A stretch of 64,000 nucleotides of DNA from Streptomyces spinoverrucosus (GCF_006539505.1 NZ_BJND01000027.1:92175-156174), one strand, 5' to 3'; shown: positions 1-8,666, numbered from the stretch's first letter. Notes: generated by a model from the sequence alone, not told the origin. Translations and numbers: made by a program.

Positions 1-166
1 AGGCGTCCCGTACGGCGTACGCGGCGGCCACGGCTTCCTCGACCTGGGCGTCGGTGGGCACGCTGACCTTGCCGACGACGCGGCCGTCCCACGGAGAGGT
101 GACGTCGAAGGTGTCCTGACCGGTGGCCTGACGGCCGGCGAGCCAGAAGGCGTGGGTGGAGGTCAT
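1..166 (-). CDS. aldehyde dehydrogenase, N-terminal fragment cut by the window edge
   Basis: Only the first 55 or so codons are inside the window, so the 3' part is missing because of the window edge and not because of mutation. The start ATG at 166 follows an AAGGGG-type ribosome site. The peptide begins MTSTHAFWLAGRQATG and continues with FDVTSPWDGRVVGKV, the usual N-terminal strand of NAD(P)-dependent aldehyde dehydrogenases (cofactor domain). The catalytic Cys and Glu lie outside the window. It stands directly upstream of a PucR-type regulator and close to gabT, so oxidation of an amino-acid or amine-derived aldehyde, for example succinic semialdehyde, is a reasonable inference. The substrate cannot be read from this fragment. 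Confidence 0.8.
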   Translation of the reverse strand, partial: MTSTHAFWLAGRQATGQDTFDVTSPWDGRVVGKVSVPTDAQVEEAVAAAYAVRDA

Positions 167-321
167 GAGTCCCGGCCCCTTCCGCGTAGAGGTGTGCTTG
201 AAGTTCGGCGTTCCCGGTCCACGGTAGGGGTGCGGGGCGGGTGGTGCGGTTGTCCGATCCGTAGCACTCGCGGGCGGGGGTACGCCGCTTTGGCCTCCTC
301 GCTACGCCAACAAGGGACTGC

Positions 322-1893
322 CTACTCCGCCGACGTCGCCTTCAGCGCCAGCCACAGCTCCATCCGCACGTCCGGATCGTCCAGCGACCGCCCGAGGATC
401 TCCTCCACGCGCCGCATCCGGTAGCGCAGGGTGTGCCGGTGGACGCCGAGGTCGGCGGCGGCCGCGTCCCACTGGCCGTGCCGGGACAGCCAGGCCCGCA
501 GGGAGGCGACCAGGTCCCCCCGGCCAGTGGCGTCGTGCTCGTGCAGCGCGCGCAGCAGGCCGTCCGCGAAGGCGCGGACCGCGTCGTCGGCGAGCAGCGG
601 CAGCACCGACCCCGCCGCCAGCCGCTCGTGCTCGACCAGCACCCGCCCCCGGCGCCGGGCCACCGACAGCGCCTGCTCGGCCTGCTTGTAGGCGGCGGCC
701 GCCGCGATCGGCCCGGCCGGCGCCGACAGGCCGATGACCAGGTCGTCCTCCTCCCCCACCGACGGCTCCTGGCCCCCGGCCCGCGCGGCCTCCCGCGCCG
801 CCGCGTACTCCCCGCACGCCGTGACCACCGCGCCCCCGTCCGCGGCCAACACCACCAGCCGCTCCCCGTCCCCCTCGGGCACGACCAGCACCGACTCCCC
901 CGACCGGGCCGCGGCGGCCTCCACCGCCTCGGCGATGCCCGCGTGTCCCGAGGCGCACTCGGCGAGGACGATCCGGTAGGGCGCGTCGAGGAGGTCGCCG
1001 TACAGATCACCGGCGACGGCGCGGGCGTGGTCCGGCTGACCGGCGAGCAGCATCCGCAGCACGGCCGCGCCGATCCGCTGCTCGGCGGCCTGGAGGGAGC
1101 GGGAGCGTTCGGTGGTCAGGGTGAGCAGGGCGATGGCCGAGTGCAGGGCGTACCGCTCGGCGGTGCCGAGGGCGGCCGCCGTGCCGACGGCGAGGGCGGC
1201 GCGGGGGCGTCGGCCGGTGCCGATGCTGTGCAGTTCGACGCGGTCCTCGTGTTCCGGGCCGCCGACCACCGAGCTGGCCGGCGCCGGCCGGTCCCGCAGC
1301 CGCTCCACGTCCGCCGTGAGCCGCGCGGCCCGGCGGCCGGCCCACTCCGGTGCGGCCGCGACGACGGCGCCCGAGGCGTCGTAGAGCGCCGCCCAGCCGT
1401 CGACCTGCGCGGCGAGCACGGCGAGCAGCCCCTCGGGGCCCTCGCTCAGCGCCTGCCTGGTCAGCTCCCGCTGCGCCGCGAAGCCCGCCGTCACCGCCCG
1501 GTACTGGTCGGCGGCGATGGCGGCCGACACGGCCTTGGTGATGGCGAGGAAGGGGGTGCGGCGGGGGACCTCCAGCAGCGGCAGGCCCTCCTCCTCGGCC
1601 GCGTCGACGAGCGCCTTGGGGATCTCGTCGTAGTTCACCCCGACCGCGAAGCCAAGACCGACGACGCCCGCCCCGACCAGCCGCTTCACATAGCGCCGCA
1701 TGGCCTGCGGATCCTCCGCGTCCAGCTTGAGCGCGGTGATCAGCAGCAGTTCCCCGCCCTCCATGTACGGCACGGGGTCGGCGAGCTCGCTGACGTGGGC
1801 CCAGCGCACGGGCACGTCGAGGCGGTCCTCGCCCGCCCGCACGGTGAGTTTGAGCGCGGAGTGGTGGACGAGGGAGGCGAGCGTGGGGGGCAT
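322..1893 (-). CDS. PucR-family transcriptional regulator
   Basis: Protein of 523 aa with the PucR layout: an N-terminal PucR ligand-sensing domain (about residues 5-125, beginning PPTLASLVHHSALKL), a middle GGDEF-like region, and a C-terminal PucR-type helix-turn-helix near the end (GQWDAAAADLGVHRHTLRYR, then RRVEEILGRSLDDP). The family controls purine, amino-acid and polyamine catabolic genes in Gram-positive bacteria. An ATG further upstream at 1968 would add 25 arginine-rich residues. The start at 1893 is preferred because GAAGG lies just upstream and the conserved domain begins immediately. It sits between a partial aldehyde dehydrogenase and the gabT region, which suggests control of GABA catabolism. 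This role is inferred from context. Confidence 0.85.
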   Translation of the reverse strand: MPPTLASLVHHSALKLTVRAGEDRLDVPVRWAHVSELADPVPYMEGGELLLITALKLDAEDPQAMRRYVKRLVGAGVVGLGFAVGVNYDEIPKALVDAAEEEGLPLLEVPRRTPFLAITKAVSAAIAADQYRAVTAGFAAQRELTRQALSEGPEGLLAVLAAQVDGWAALYDASGAVVAAAPEWAGRRAARLTADVERLRDRPAPASSVVGGPEHEDRVELHSIGTGRRPRAALAVGTAAALGTAERYALHSAIALLTLTTERSRSLQAAEQRIGAAVLRMLLAGQPDHARAVAGDLYGDLLDAPYRIVLAECASGHAGIAEAVEAAAARSGESVLVVPEGDGERLVVLAADGGAVVTACGEYAAAREAARAGGQEPSVGEEDDLVIGLSAPAGPIAAAAAYKQAEQALSVARRRGRVLVEHERLAAGSVLPLLADDAVRAFADGLLRALHEHDATGRGDLVASLRAWLSRHGQWDAAAADLGVHRHTLRYRMRRVEEILGRSLDDPDVRMELWLALKATSAE

Positions 1894-2026
1894 CGGGCCT
1901 TCAGGTCTGCGGGGTCGGCTGATCCGGATCTGGGGGTGGGCTGATCGTTGTGATCTTTTGGCCGCCACGTATGAACGACCTGTGTCGATTCTGCCTCACC
2001 GTACGGTCCGGGCACCCGCGAAATCC

Positions 2027-4129
2027 TCAGTCGCGCAGATCCACCAGCAGCGGAGGCGCGTGCTCACCCTTCACGTTCGTCAACGACAGCACGGCATGCC
2101 CGGGCGGCACCGCGTGCGCCAGCTCGGACGCGGACCACCGCTCCCGCTCGACCTGCCGCACCGTGACCGCCCGCGCCGTCGGCGCCTTGCCGGTGATCAC
2201 TCGGCGCAGCATGTGCACGGCCTTGCCCGCCGGGGTCTCGGCGATGATCTGCCGGTCGGTGACGTCCCGGGTCTCGGTCCACTCCGTGCCCCACACCTCG
2301 GCGAAGTCCTGCCCGTCCCACGGGGTGAGCCCGGACAGCGCGACCCTGCACCCGGTGGCCCCGAGCAGGGGTCCACGCAGCGGGCGCGGTACGTCGTCCA
2401 GGGTGCGCAGCGTCAGCACGGCCCCGGCGTGCGCCGACCGCAGCCGCTGGATCCCCCGGACGGCCTCGGGCGTCACGACGCCGGTCGCGTCGTCCAGGAT
2501 CAGGCAGGCGAACAGCGAGCGGTCCTCCCGTACCGCCACGCTCGCCGTGAACTGGGCGAGGACAAGCCGGGCCAGCATCCGGGAGGCGTCGGCGTGCCCG
2601 CGTTCGGGCAGGTCGATGCGGACCCGCACGGGGTGGTCGAGGGCCTTCAGGGAGAACGGCCGGGACTGTCCGGAGGTGTCGAAGAACCCCGCGAAGGCGG
2701 GGCGGTCCAGCAGCGCCACCCGGTCGGCGAGCACACCGCCCACGTCTCCCGGGTGGCCCAGCTGCCGCTCGCGGGCGTCGAGTTCCCGCAGCAGTGAGTC
2801 CTGCCCGGCGTCCTGCAACGCCGTCCGCAGCTCACTCATCGGCCCGGGCGCGCCGTCGAGGAGCCCACGCAGTTCCGGTACGGAGGGGAAGCGGCCGTGG
2901 ACCGCTCGGAACGGGCCGAGGAGCTGGGCCAGCACCGTGGTGGAGCGGCGGCTGTCGCTGCCGGGGTGCGGGTCGGCGAGGTCCCCGACCAGCGCCTCGG
3001 CCAGTATGGCGGCGGCCTCGTCGGGGTCGGTGGTGCCGCCGTACAGGTCCAGGTCGTGGACGGACTCCGGGTTGCCGATGCGTACGACGACGTCGTAGGC
3101 ATCGGCCGGGCCGAGCCCGGCGCCCGCCGCGCCGACCACGACGACGGCGGCGCGTCCGGCGAGCGCGTGCAGGCACAGCGACTCGGCGAGCGGACGGACG
3201 ACGGTGCCGGTCTTGCCGGAGCCGGCCGGGCCGACGGCCACGAGCGAGGTGCCGAGCAGGTCGGGGCCAAGGGCGAGGCCGGTGCCGCGGTAGGCGTAGG
3301 GGTTGCGGGGGTCGTCGGCGGTGGTGCCGAGCCTGACCTGGCCGGTGACCAGGTCGTGGCGGGCGAGCCGGGCGGACAGGTCGCGTTCGCCGGAGGGGTG
3401 CAGGCAGGCGGCGGCGCCGTCCTTGAGGACCGCGCCGGTGAAGGTGGCGAGGCTGTGCCGGCCGCTGCGGACGCCCTGCCAGGCGCGGGTGATGCGGGCG
3501 TGGTCGACGTCGCGCATCAGCCCGGCGCGGACGTCGGCGGCGAGCCGGTCGGCGGCGTCGGAGGCACCGGCGGCACGGAGTGCGGGCCATTCGGCGGGGT
3601 CGGCTTCCGGGGCGGGCGGCCGCTCGTGCCCCGGCGTACGGCGCCAGGCGGGGGGACCGTACCGGCGCCAGATCTCGCTCCACCGCCCGAGGCGCCCGAC
3701 CCCGACCATGATGATCAGGGCGACGACGACGTAGTAGGCGTAGACGACGACAACGGCGCCGACGCTGTGCGGCTCGGCCCAGGAGTCGGGGATCATCGCG
3801 TACAGCGGGAGCAGCCACCAGCCGCCCAGGTAGCCGTTCCACAGCAGCGACCAGATCAGCCAGCCGACCAGGAAGGCGATCAGCGCCCCGGTGAGGAGCT
3901 GACGCCCGGGAACGGCCTCCGGCTCCTCCTCCGGCCGCGCCCGGTACCCGAACCGCCACACCCCGGGCGCCGCCTCCGGCCGCGGCGTGCGCAGCCAGGT
4001 GAGGAAGGCAGAGCCGTCCGGCCGGGGCGGCACGGAGGGCCTGGGTGGCATCGCAGGGGGTGGCCCCGCCGGACGAGGTACAGGATTCGCATGCGTACCC
4101 CGCGCGTCCTGCGTCCCGTCGCTGTCCAT
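2027..4129 (-). CDS. membrane-anchored P-loop NTPase resembling type IV coupling proteins
   Basis: About 700 aa. A proline-rich N-terminus is followed by two membrane helices (roughly residues 85-155: LLTGALIAFLVGWLIWSLL and then VVVVYAYYVVVALIIMVGV). A cytoplasmic ATPase domain follows, with Walker A GPAGSGKTG near residue 305 and a Walker B-like stretch FACLILDDAT near residue 535, where Asp-Asp replaces the usual Asp-Glu. This layout resembles VirD4/TraG/TraD coupling proteins, but no relaxase, mating-pair or secretion genes are nearby. Streptomyces genomes annotate such proteins only as ATP/GTP-binding. ATG 4129 has a G-rich site upstream. The longer ATG at 4165 has none, but it cannot be excluded. 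Function unknown. Confidence 0.75.
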   Translation of the reverse strand: MDSDGTQDARGTHANPVPRPAGPPPAMPPRPSVPPRPDGSAFLTWLRTPRPEAAPGVWRFGYRARPEEEPEAVPGRQLLTGALIAFLVGWLIWSLLWNGYLGGWWLLPLYAMIPDSWAEPHSVGAVVVVYAYYVVVALIIMVGVGRLGRWSEIWRRYGPPAWRRTPGHERPPAPEADPAEWPALRAAGASDAADRLAADVRAGLMRDVDHARITRAWQGVRSGRHSLATFTGAVLKDGAAACLHPSGERDLSARLARHDLVTGQVRLGTTADDPRNPYAYRGTGLALGPDLLGTSLVAVGPAGSGKTGTVVRPLAESLCLHALAGRAAVVVVGAAGAGLGPADAYDVVVRIGNPESVHDLDLYGGTTDPDEAAAILAEALVGDLADPHPGSDSRRSTTVLAQLLGPFRAVHGRFPSVPELRGLLDGAPGPMSELRTALQDAGQDSLLRELDARERQLGHPGDVGGVLADRVALLDRPAFAGFFDTSGQSRPFSLKALDHPVRVRIDLPERGHADASRMLARLVLAQFTASVAVREDRSLFACLILDDATGVVTPEAVRGIQRLRSAHAGAVLTLRTLDDVPRPLRGPLLGATGCRVALSGLTPWDGQDFAEVWGTEWTETRDVTDRQIIAETPAGKAVHMLRRVITGKAPTARAVTVRQVERERWSASELAHAVPPGHAVLSLTNVKGEHAPPLLVDLRD

Positions 4130-4246
4130 CGCGCTTGCCCCCTGAGCAGCCGTTCCGTCCACCATCAGCGAGTCAATCTAATGCCCCCGGAAGGGGAGTT
4201 CACGGCTTGCGCCGCCCGGCGCGCGGAGCGGACCGGCACTCTTCTA

Positions 4247-4261
4247 TGTCCAAGACGGACA
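4247..4261. promoter_or_regulatory. palindrome upstream of gabT (candidate operator)
   Basis: TGTCCAAGACGGACA is a perfect 5-5-5 inverted repeat (TGTCC, five-base spacer, GGACA). It lies 111 bases before gabT and 117 bases before the divergent NTPase gene. Read on the minus strand it contains GGTTGTCCG, and the same nine bases occur near 248-256, upstream of the partial aldehyde dehydrogenase. A regulator shared by the two promoters is possible. No binding evidence exists here. Confidence 0.35.
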
Positions 4262-4372
4262 ACCCCACCCCCCTGACAACGCCCACATGGAGCATGCCCA
4301 CCCTCCTGCCCCGGTCCTAACCTGCGAGAAAAGGAAAGAACGTAAGCGTCCGTAAACCCCCAGGAGCCCCTC

Positions 4373-5707
4373 ATGACCGCAATCCCGCAGGAGCGCCGCG
4401 TCGTCACCGCCATCCCCGGCCCGAAGTCGCAGGAACTGCAGGCCCGTCGTACCGCCGCGGTCGCCCAGGGCGTGGGCTCCGTGCTGCCGGTGTTCACCGC
4501 GCGCGCGGGCGGCGGGATCATCGAGGACGTCGACGGCAACCGCCTCATCGACTTCGGTTCCGGTATCGCCGTGACGTCCGTCGGCGCGTCCGCCGAGGCC
4601 GTCGTACGCCGGGCGAGCGCCCAGCTCGCCGACTTCACGCACACCTGTTTCATGGTCACGCCGTACGAGGGGTACGTCGAGGTCGCCGAGGCGCTCGCCG
4701 AGCTGACGCCGGGTGACCACGCCAAGAAGTCCGCGCTGTTCAACTCCGGCGCCGAGGCCGTCGAGAACGCCGTCAAGATCGCCCGTGCGTACACCAAGCG
4801 CCAGGCCGTCGTCGTCTTCGACCACGGCTACCACGGCCGTACGAACCTCACCATGGCGCTGACCGCGAAGAACATGCCGTACAAGCACGGCTTCGGCCCG
4901 TTCGCTCCCGAGGTCTACCGGGTGCCGGTCGCCTACGGCTACCGCTGGCCGACCGGCCCGGAGAACGCGGGCCCGGAGGCCGCCGCGCAGGCCATCGACC
5001 AGATGTCCAAGCAGGTCGGCGCCGACAACATCGCCGCGATCATCATCGAGCCGGTGCTCGGTGAGGGCGGCTTCATCGAGCCGGCCAAGGGCTTCCTCCC
5101 CGCCGTCCGGCAGTTCGCCGCCGACAACGGCATCGTCTTCGTCGCCGACGAGATCCAGTCCGGCTTCTGCCGCACCGGCCAGTGGTTCGCCTGCGAGGAC
5201 GAGGGCATCGTCCCCGACCTGATCACCACCGCCAAGGGCATCGCGGGCGGTCTGCCGCTCGCCGCCGTCACCGGTCGCGCCGAGATCATGGACGCCGCGC
5301 ACGCCGGTGGCCTGGGCGGCACCTACGGCGGCAACCCGGTGGCCTGCGCCGGTGCGCTCGGCTCCATCGAGACGATGAAGGAACTGGACCTCAACGCCAA
5401 GGCGAAGAACATCGAGGCGATCATGAAGGCCCGCCTCACCGCCATGGCAGAGAAGTTCGACATCATCGGCGACGTCCGCGGTCGCGGCGCCATGATCGCC
5501 ATCGAGCTGGTCAAGGACCGCGCCACCAAGGAGCCCAACCCGGAGGCCACCGGCGCGCTCGCCAAGGCCTGCCACGCCGAGGGCCTGCTGGTCCTGACCT
5601 GTGGCACCTACGGCAACGTGCTGCGCTTCCTGCCGCCGCTGGTCATCGGCGAGGACCTGCTGAACGAGGGCCTCGACATCATCGAGCAGGCGTTCGCACG
5701 CATCTGA
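4373..5707 (+). CDS. gabT: 4-aminobutyrate--2-oxoglutarate aminotransferase
   Basis: Class III PLP aminotransferase of 444 aa. It transfers the amino group of GABA to 2-oxoglutarate, giving succinic semialdehyde and glutamate, in the cytoplasm. Visible family marks are the N-terminal GVGSVLPVF, the cofactor-binding NSGAEAVENAVKIAR, FDHGYHGRTN, the DEIQSGFCRTG block and the PLP lysine in TTAKGIAGG. Length matches the family. ATG 4373 has AGGAG eight bases upstream. The gene stands alone between the divergent NTPase gene and a terminator-like hairpin at 5951. It is the GABA-consuming step that would follow the two putrescine clusters in this window. Control by the nearby PucR protein is an inference. 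Confidence 0.95.
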   Translation: MTAIPQERRVVTAIPGPKSQELQARRTAAVAQGVGSVLPVFTARAGGGIIEDVDGNRLIDFGSGIAVTSVGASAEAVVRRASAQLADFTHTCFMVTPYEGYVEVAEALAELTPGDHAKKSALFNSGAEAVENAVKIARAYTKRQAVVVFDHGYHGRTNLTMALTAKNMPYKHGFGPFAPEVYRVPVAYGYRWPTGPENAGPEAAAQAIDQMSKQVGADNIAAIIIEPVLGEGGFIEPAKGFLPAVRQFAADNGIVFVADEIQSGFCRTGQWFACEDEGIVPDLITTAKGIAGGLPLAAVTGRAEIMDAAHAGGLGGTYGGNPVACAGALGSIETMKELDLNAKAKNIEAIMKARLTAMAEKFDIIGDVRGRGAMIAIELVKDRATKEPNPEATGALAKACHAEGLLVLTCGTYGNVLRFLPPLVIGEDLLNEGLDIIEQAFARI

Positions 5708-5950
5708 GCGCGAACCTTGGCTCGAACCCGAGCGCGCATCTGAGCACCGGCCCGTTCATCCAGCGCCCCACGTCAGGGCATGTGAAGAACGTGTGGGAGG
5801 TGGATGGCGGGTCGGGATTGCGTCTGTCGTAGCCGCGGCGCCTGCCGTAGGTTCTGACGCGATGAGATACACCCCGCCCGCAGGGAACTGTGGGTGACAT
5901 CAGGCCGGGGCCTCCCCAGCTTCGACCTGGTCGTGCCCTCGCGCACACAA

Positions 5951-5969
5951 CCGGGGCCCTCGGCCCCGG
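5951..5969. terminator. hairpin terminator-like, downstream of gabT
   Basis: CCGGGGCC, three-base loop CTC, GGCCCCGG: a perfect 8-bp GC stem, about 245 bases after the gabT stop. There is no U-run, as is common for Streptomyces terminators. Confidence 0.5.
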
Positions 5970-6062
5970 GTCTCCTCACCGATCGGACGGTCGCTCGCCC
6001 CAAACCCCCCGGGGCGCGCGACGTTCCGGTCAGGACGGCCGCCTGGGTGCGGTACGCCCCTG

Positions 6063-6098
6063 AAGGGCCGGCGCACACCCCCCCTTGCGTCGGCCTTT
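6063..6098 (+). terminator. 13-bp hairpin before the PAP2 gene
   Basis: AAGGGCCGGCGCA pairs with TGCGTCGGCCTTT across ten loop bases. Both departures from Watson-Crick pairing are G-U pairs on the plus-strand RNA, which favours a plus-strand transcript. It could end read-through from gabT or sit in the PAP2 leader. Confidence 0.4.
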
Positions 6099-6127
6099 CG
6101 GCGTGTTTTGGCGCATTTGGGCGTGTC

Positions 6128-6143
6128 ATTGGTCCAGACCTGT
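6128..6143. promoter_or_regulatory. DasR-responsive element-like box at the PAP2 gene
   Basis: ATTGGTCCAGACCTGT keeps the GGTC-AGACC core of the known DasR operator (dre, about ACTGGTCTAGACCAGT). It differs on the right arm. It lies 37 bases before the preferred GTG start of the PAP2 gene, a spacing similar to the box at the chitinase gene. It would fall inside the coding region if the longer start (6108) were used. Confidence 0.45.
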
Positions 6144-6179
6144 GATGGCGAATACCGCCCACCTGCGAAGCTGTTCCTC

Positions 6180-6851
6180 GTGTTTCCTCTGCTGCTCGCC
6201 CTGCCCGCCGTCCTCTTCGCGCTGATCACCTGGCAGGTCGTCGCCGACGGGCCGCTGGTCCGGCTGGACGAGCGGCTCAGCCATGTGCTCGTCCAGCCGG
6301 ACCGGTTCTCCGAACTCCTCGCCGACCTCGGCAACGTCCAGGTCGCCGTCCCCGTGCTCGTCCTGGTCGCGGGGTACACCGCGTGGCGGGCCCGGGGCGC
6401 GGGGACGCACCGCTGGTGGCTGCCGGGTGCCGCCGCCGTCGTCCTGATGGCCCTGGTCCCGGCCCTCGTCGTCCCACTCAAGGAACTGACCGACCGCCCC
6501 GGCACCCCCGTCGAGCCGCCGGCCACCGGCTACTACCCCTCCGGGCACACCGCGACCGCCGCGATCGCCTACGGCTGCGCGACCCTGCTCCTCCTCTCCC
6601 GGCTTGCCGGTCCGCTCGTCCGCCGGGTGCTGCTCGCCGTCTGCCTCGCCCTCAATCTCGGCGTCGGCTTCGGGCTGGTCCGGCGTGGCTACCACTGGCC
6701 ACTGGACGTCGTGGCCAGTTGGTGCCTCTGTACGGTGCTGATCACCGGCTATGTGCTGTACGTCGGCAGCGTCGGACGTGTCGGCCCGGTCAGCCGAAGT
6801 AGCCGTCGAACGTCCGCTGGAACTCCCAGTTCGAGTACCGGTCCCAGTTGA
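6180..6851 (+). CDS. PAP2-type membrane phosphatase
   Basis: About 223 aa with several hydrophobic helices and the three phosphatidic acid phosphatase/undecaprenyl-pyrophosphatase motifs: K-x6-RP in KELTDRPGTP, the PSGH box in GYYPSGHTATA, and R-x5-H-x3-D in RRGYHWPLDVV. Enzymes of this family remove phosphate from lipid phosphates or pyrophosphates at the outer face of the membrane. The start is uncertain. Frame-compatible starts are TTG 6108, GTG 6123, TTG 6129 and GTG 6180, none with a strong ribosome site. 6180 is chosen because it leaves the DasR-like box outside the gene and still begins with a full first helix. The 3' end overlaps the convergent chitinase gene by 62 bases. Confidence 0.8.
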   Translation: MFPLLLALPAVLFALITWQVVADGPLVRLDERLSHVLVQPDRFSELLADLGNVQVAVPVLVLVAGYTAWRARGAGTHRWWLPGAAAVVLMALVPALVVPLKELTDRPGTPVEPPATGYYPSGHTATAAIAYGCATLLLLSRLAGPLVRRVLLAVCLALNLGVGFGLVRRGYHWPLDVVASWCLCTVLITGYVLYVGSVGRVGPVSRSSRRTSAGTPSSSTGPS

Positions 6852-8580
6852 TCGACCACGTCATCAGTCCGCGCAACCCCGGCCAGACGCCATGCGTGGC
6901 GTACGAACCGCAGTTGGTCTTCTTCGTCAGGCAGTCGAGGGTCTTCACGACCTCGGCCGGGGGGACGTGGCCGTTGCCCGCGTGCGTGGACGCCGGCATG
7001 CCGATCGCCACCTGCTCCGGGCGCAGCGGCGGGAAGACGTTGTTCTGGTCGCCCGCCACCGGGAAGCCAGTCAGCAGCATGTCGGTCATGGCGATGTGGA
7101 AGTCGGCGCCGCCCATGGAGTGGTACTGGTTGTCGAGGCCCATGATCGGGCCCGAGTTGTAGTCCTGGACGTGCAGCAGGGTGAGGTCGTCGCGCATCGC
7201 GTGGATCACCGGGAGGTACGCTCCGGCCCTCGGGTCCTGGCCGCCCCACTGGCCGGTGCCGTAGTACTGGTAGCCGAGCTGGACGAAGAACGTCTCCGGC
7301 GCCATGGTCAGCACGAAGTCGTCTCCGTATCTGGCCTTCAGGGTCTTCAGCGCCGAGATCAGGTTCACGATCACCGGGGTCTTGGGGTTCTTGAAGTCGG
7401 TGTCGTCGGCGTTCAGGGACAGCGAGTGGCCCTCGAAGTCGATGTCCAGGCCGTCCAGGCCGTACTCGTCGATGATCCTCGACACCGATGCCACGAAGGT
7501 GTCGCGGGCCGCCGTGGTCGTCAGCTGCACCTGGCCGTTCTGGCCGCCGATCGAGATCAGCACCTTCTTGCCCGCCGCCTGCTTGTCCCGGATCGCCGCC
7601 TTGAACTCGGCGTCGCTCTCGACGTTCGGGCACTCGGTCACCGGGCAGCGGTCGAAGCGGATGTCGCCGGAGGTGACCGAGGTCGGTTCGCCGAAGGCCA
7701 GGTCGATGACGTCCCAGCTGTCGGGCACGTCGGCGAGGCGGGTGTAGCCGGAGCCGTTGGCGAAGCTGGCGTGCAGATAGCCGACCAGGGCGTGCGGCGG
7801 GAGGTCGGGTGAGCTGCCGCCGCCCTGGGTGGTCGTCGCGGTCACGGTTGCCGACCTCGCCGACTCGCCCGCGTCGTTGACGGCGGCGACCTGGAAGGCG
7901 TACGCCGTCTGCGGCGACAGTCCGGTCACCGTGGCCGAAGTGCCGCTCACCGTCTGGACCTTCACGCCGTCGCGGTAGACGGCGTAACCGGACGCACCCG
8001 TCACCGCGGACCACGACAGGGCGACGCTGGCGGAGGTCACCGTGCCGACCTTCAGCCCTGTCGGCGGTGCGGGCGGCTGTCCGACCTCGCCGCCGGGGCC
8101 GATCAGCGTGATGTCGTCGGCGTGGTAGGCCCCGGTGCCGTACCAGCCGTGCGTGTAGATGGTGACCCGCGTGGTGGACGGGCCCGTGCGGAAGGTGGTC
8201 GTCAATTGCTGCCAGTCGGGGGCGGACTGGGTCCAGGTGGACACGTCGGTGGTGCCGGTGCCGGAGGCGCCGAGGTAGACGTAGGAGCCGCGGACGTGAC
8301 CGCTGAGCGTGTAGGAGGAGTCCGGCCGTACGGTCACCGTCTGCGCGCACCGGGCGTTGTCACTGCCCGCCGGGGTCGCCTGCAGCGCGGAACTGCCGCT
8401 GCGCACGGGTGAGTTGACCGTCGTACCGGAGGTGCAGGTCCAGCCGTCGAGGCCGGATTCGAAGCCGCCGTTGCGAGCGAGGTCCGCGTCGGCCGCACGG
8501 GCGGCCGACGAGAGCGCGGTGACGCCGGGCAGGATCAACGCCGCGGCGGCTAGGAGGGCGAGGGGTCTGAAGCGGTCCAC
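6790..8580 (-). CDS. chiB: secreted family 18 chitinase with carbohydrate-binding and FnIII domains
   Basis: 596 aa. A Sec signal peptide covers residues 1-29 (ending SSAARA). It is followed by a carbohydrate-binding module (about 30-160, ARNGGFESGLDGWTC), a fibronectin type III domain (about 165-255, PPTGLKVGTVTSASVALSW), and a GH18 barrel to the end. The catalytic DGLDIDFE (residues about 376-383, acid Glu 383) and the LISIGG strand are intact, so endo-type hydrolysis of chitin outside the cell is expected. GTG 8580 has GGAGG five bases upstream; the longer frame lacks this. The order matches S. coelicolor ChiB (from memory). A DasR box lies 46 bases upstream, which fits induction by N-acetylglucosamine metabolites. 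Confidence 0.92.
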   Translation of the reverse strand: MDRFRPLALLAAAALILPGVTALSSAARAADADLARNGGFESGLDGWTCTSGTTVNSPVRSGSSALQATPAGSDNARCAQTVTVRPDSSYTLSGHVRGSYVYLGASGTGTTDVSTWTQSAPDWQQLTTTFRTGPSTTRVTIYTHGWYGTGAYHADDITLIGPGGEVGQPPAPPTGLKVGTVTSASVALSWSAVTGASGYAVYRDGVKVQTVSGTSATVTGLSPQTAYAFQVAAVNDAGESARSATVTATTTQGGGSSPDLPPHALVGYLHASFANGSGYTRLADVPDSWDVIDLAFGEPTSVTSGDIRFDRCPVTECPNVESDAEFKAAIRDKQAAGKKVLISIGGQNGQVQLTTTAARDTFVASVSRIIDEYGLDGLDIDFEGHSLSLNADDTDFKNPKTPVIVNLISALKTLKARYGDDFVLTMAPETFFVQLGYQYYGTGQWGGQDPRAGAYLPVIHAMRDDLTLLHVQDYNSGPIMGLDNQYHSMGGADFHIAMTDMLLTGFPVAGDQNNVFPPLRPEQVAIGMPASTHAGNGHVPPAEVVKTLDCLTKKTNCGSYATHGVWPGLRGLMTWSINWDRYSNWEFQRTFDGYFG

Positions 8581-8625
8581 AAGTGCCTCCAGGCATGGGG
8601 GAATTGGAGGGTGGAGCGCCCACAA

Positions 8626-8641
8626 CTTGGTCCAGACCAAT
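8626..8641. promoter_or_regulatory. DasR-responsive element (dre) at the chitinase promoter
   Basis: CTTGGTCCAGACCAAT is a near-perfect palindrome. On the gene strand it reads ATTGGTCTGGACCAAG, matching the known dre consensus ACTGGTCTAGACCAGT at the central GGTC and GACC halves. It is 46-61 bases upstream of the chitinase start. DasR is the GntR-type repressor of chitin and N-acetylglucosamine genes in Streptomyces. Confidence 0.8.
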
Positions 8642-8666
8642 CTCGCTTGTCAAGGGTTCTCGTCGA

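Larger units (their letters stand above)
5708..6179. other. intergenic stretch between gabT and the PAP2 gene
   Basis: No convincing gene. It contains a perfect 8-bp hairpin (5951-5969), a second long hairpin (6063-6098) and a DasR-like box (6128-6143), each listed separately. The short open frames crossing it on both strands lack ribosome sites and family motifs. Confidence 0.6.

Noticed and set aside
433..1944. Long plus-strand open frame opposite the PucR regulator
   Set aside because: It is the antisense shadow of a gene with clear PucR domains. Composition is Arg/Gly/Pro-rich with no family motif and no ribosome site.
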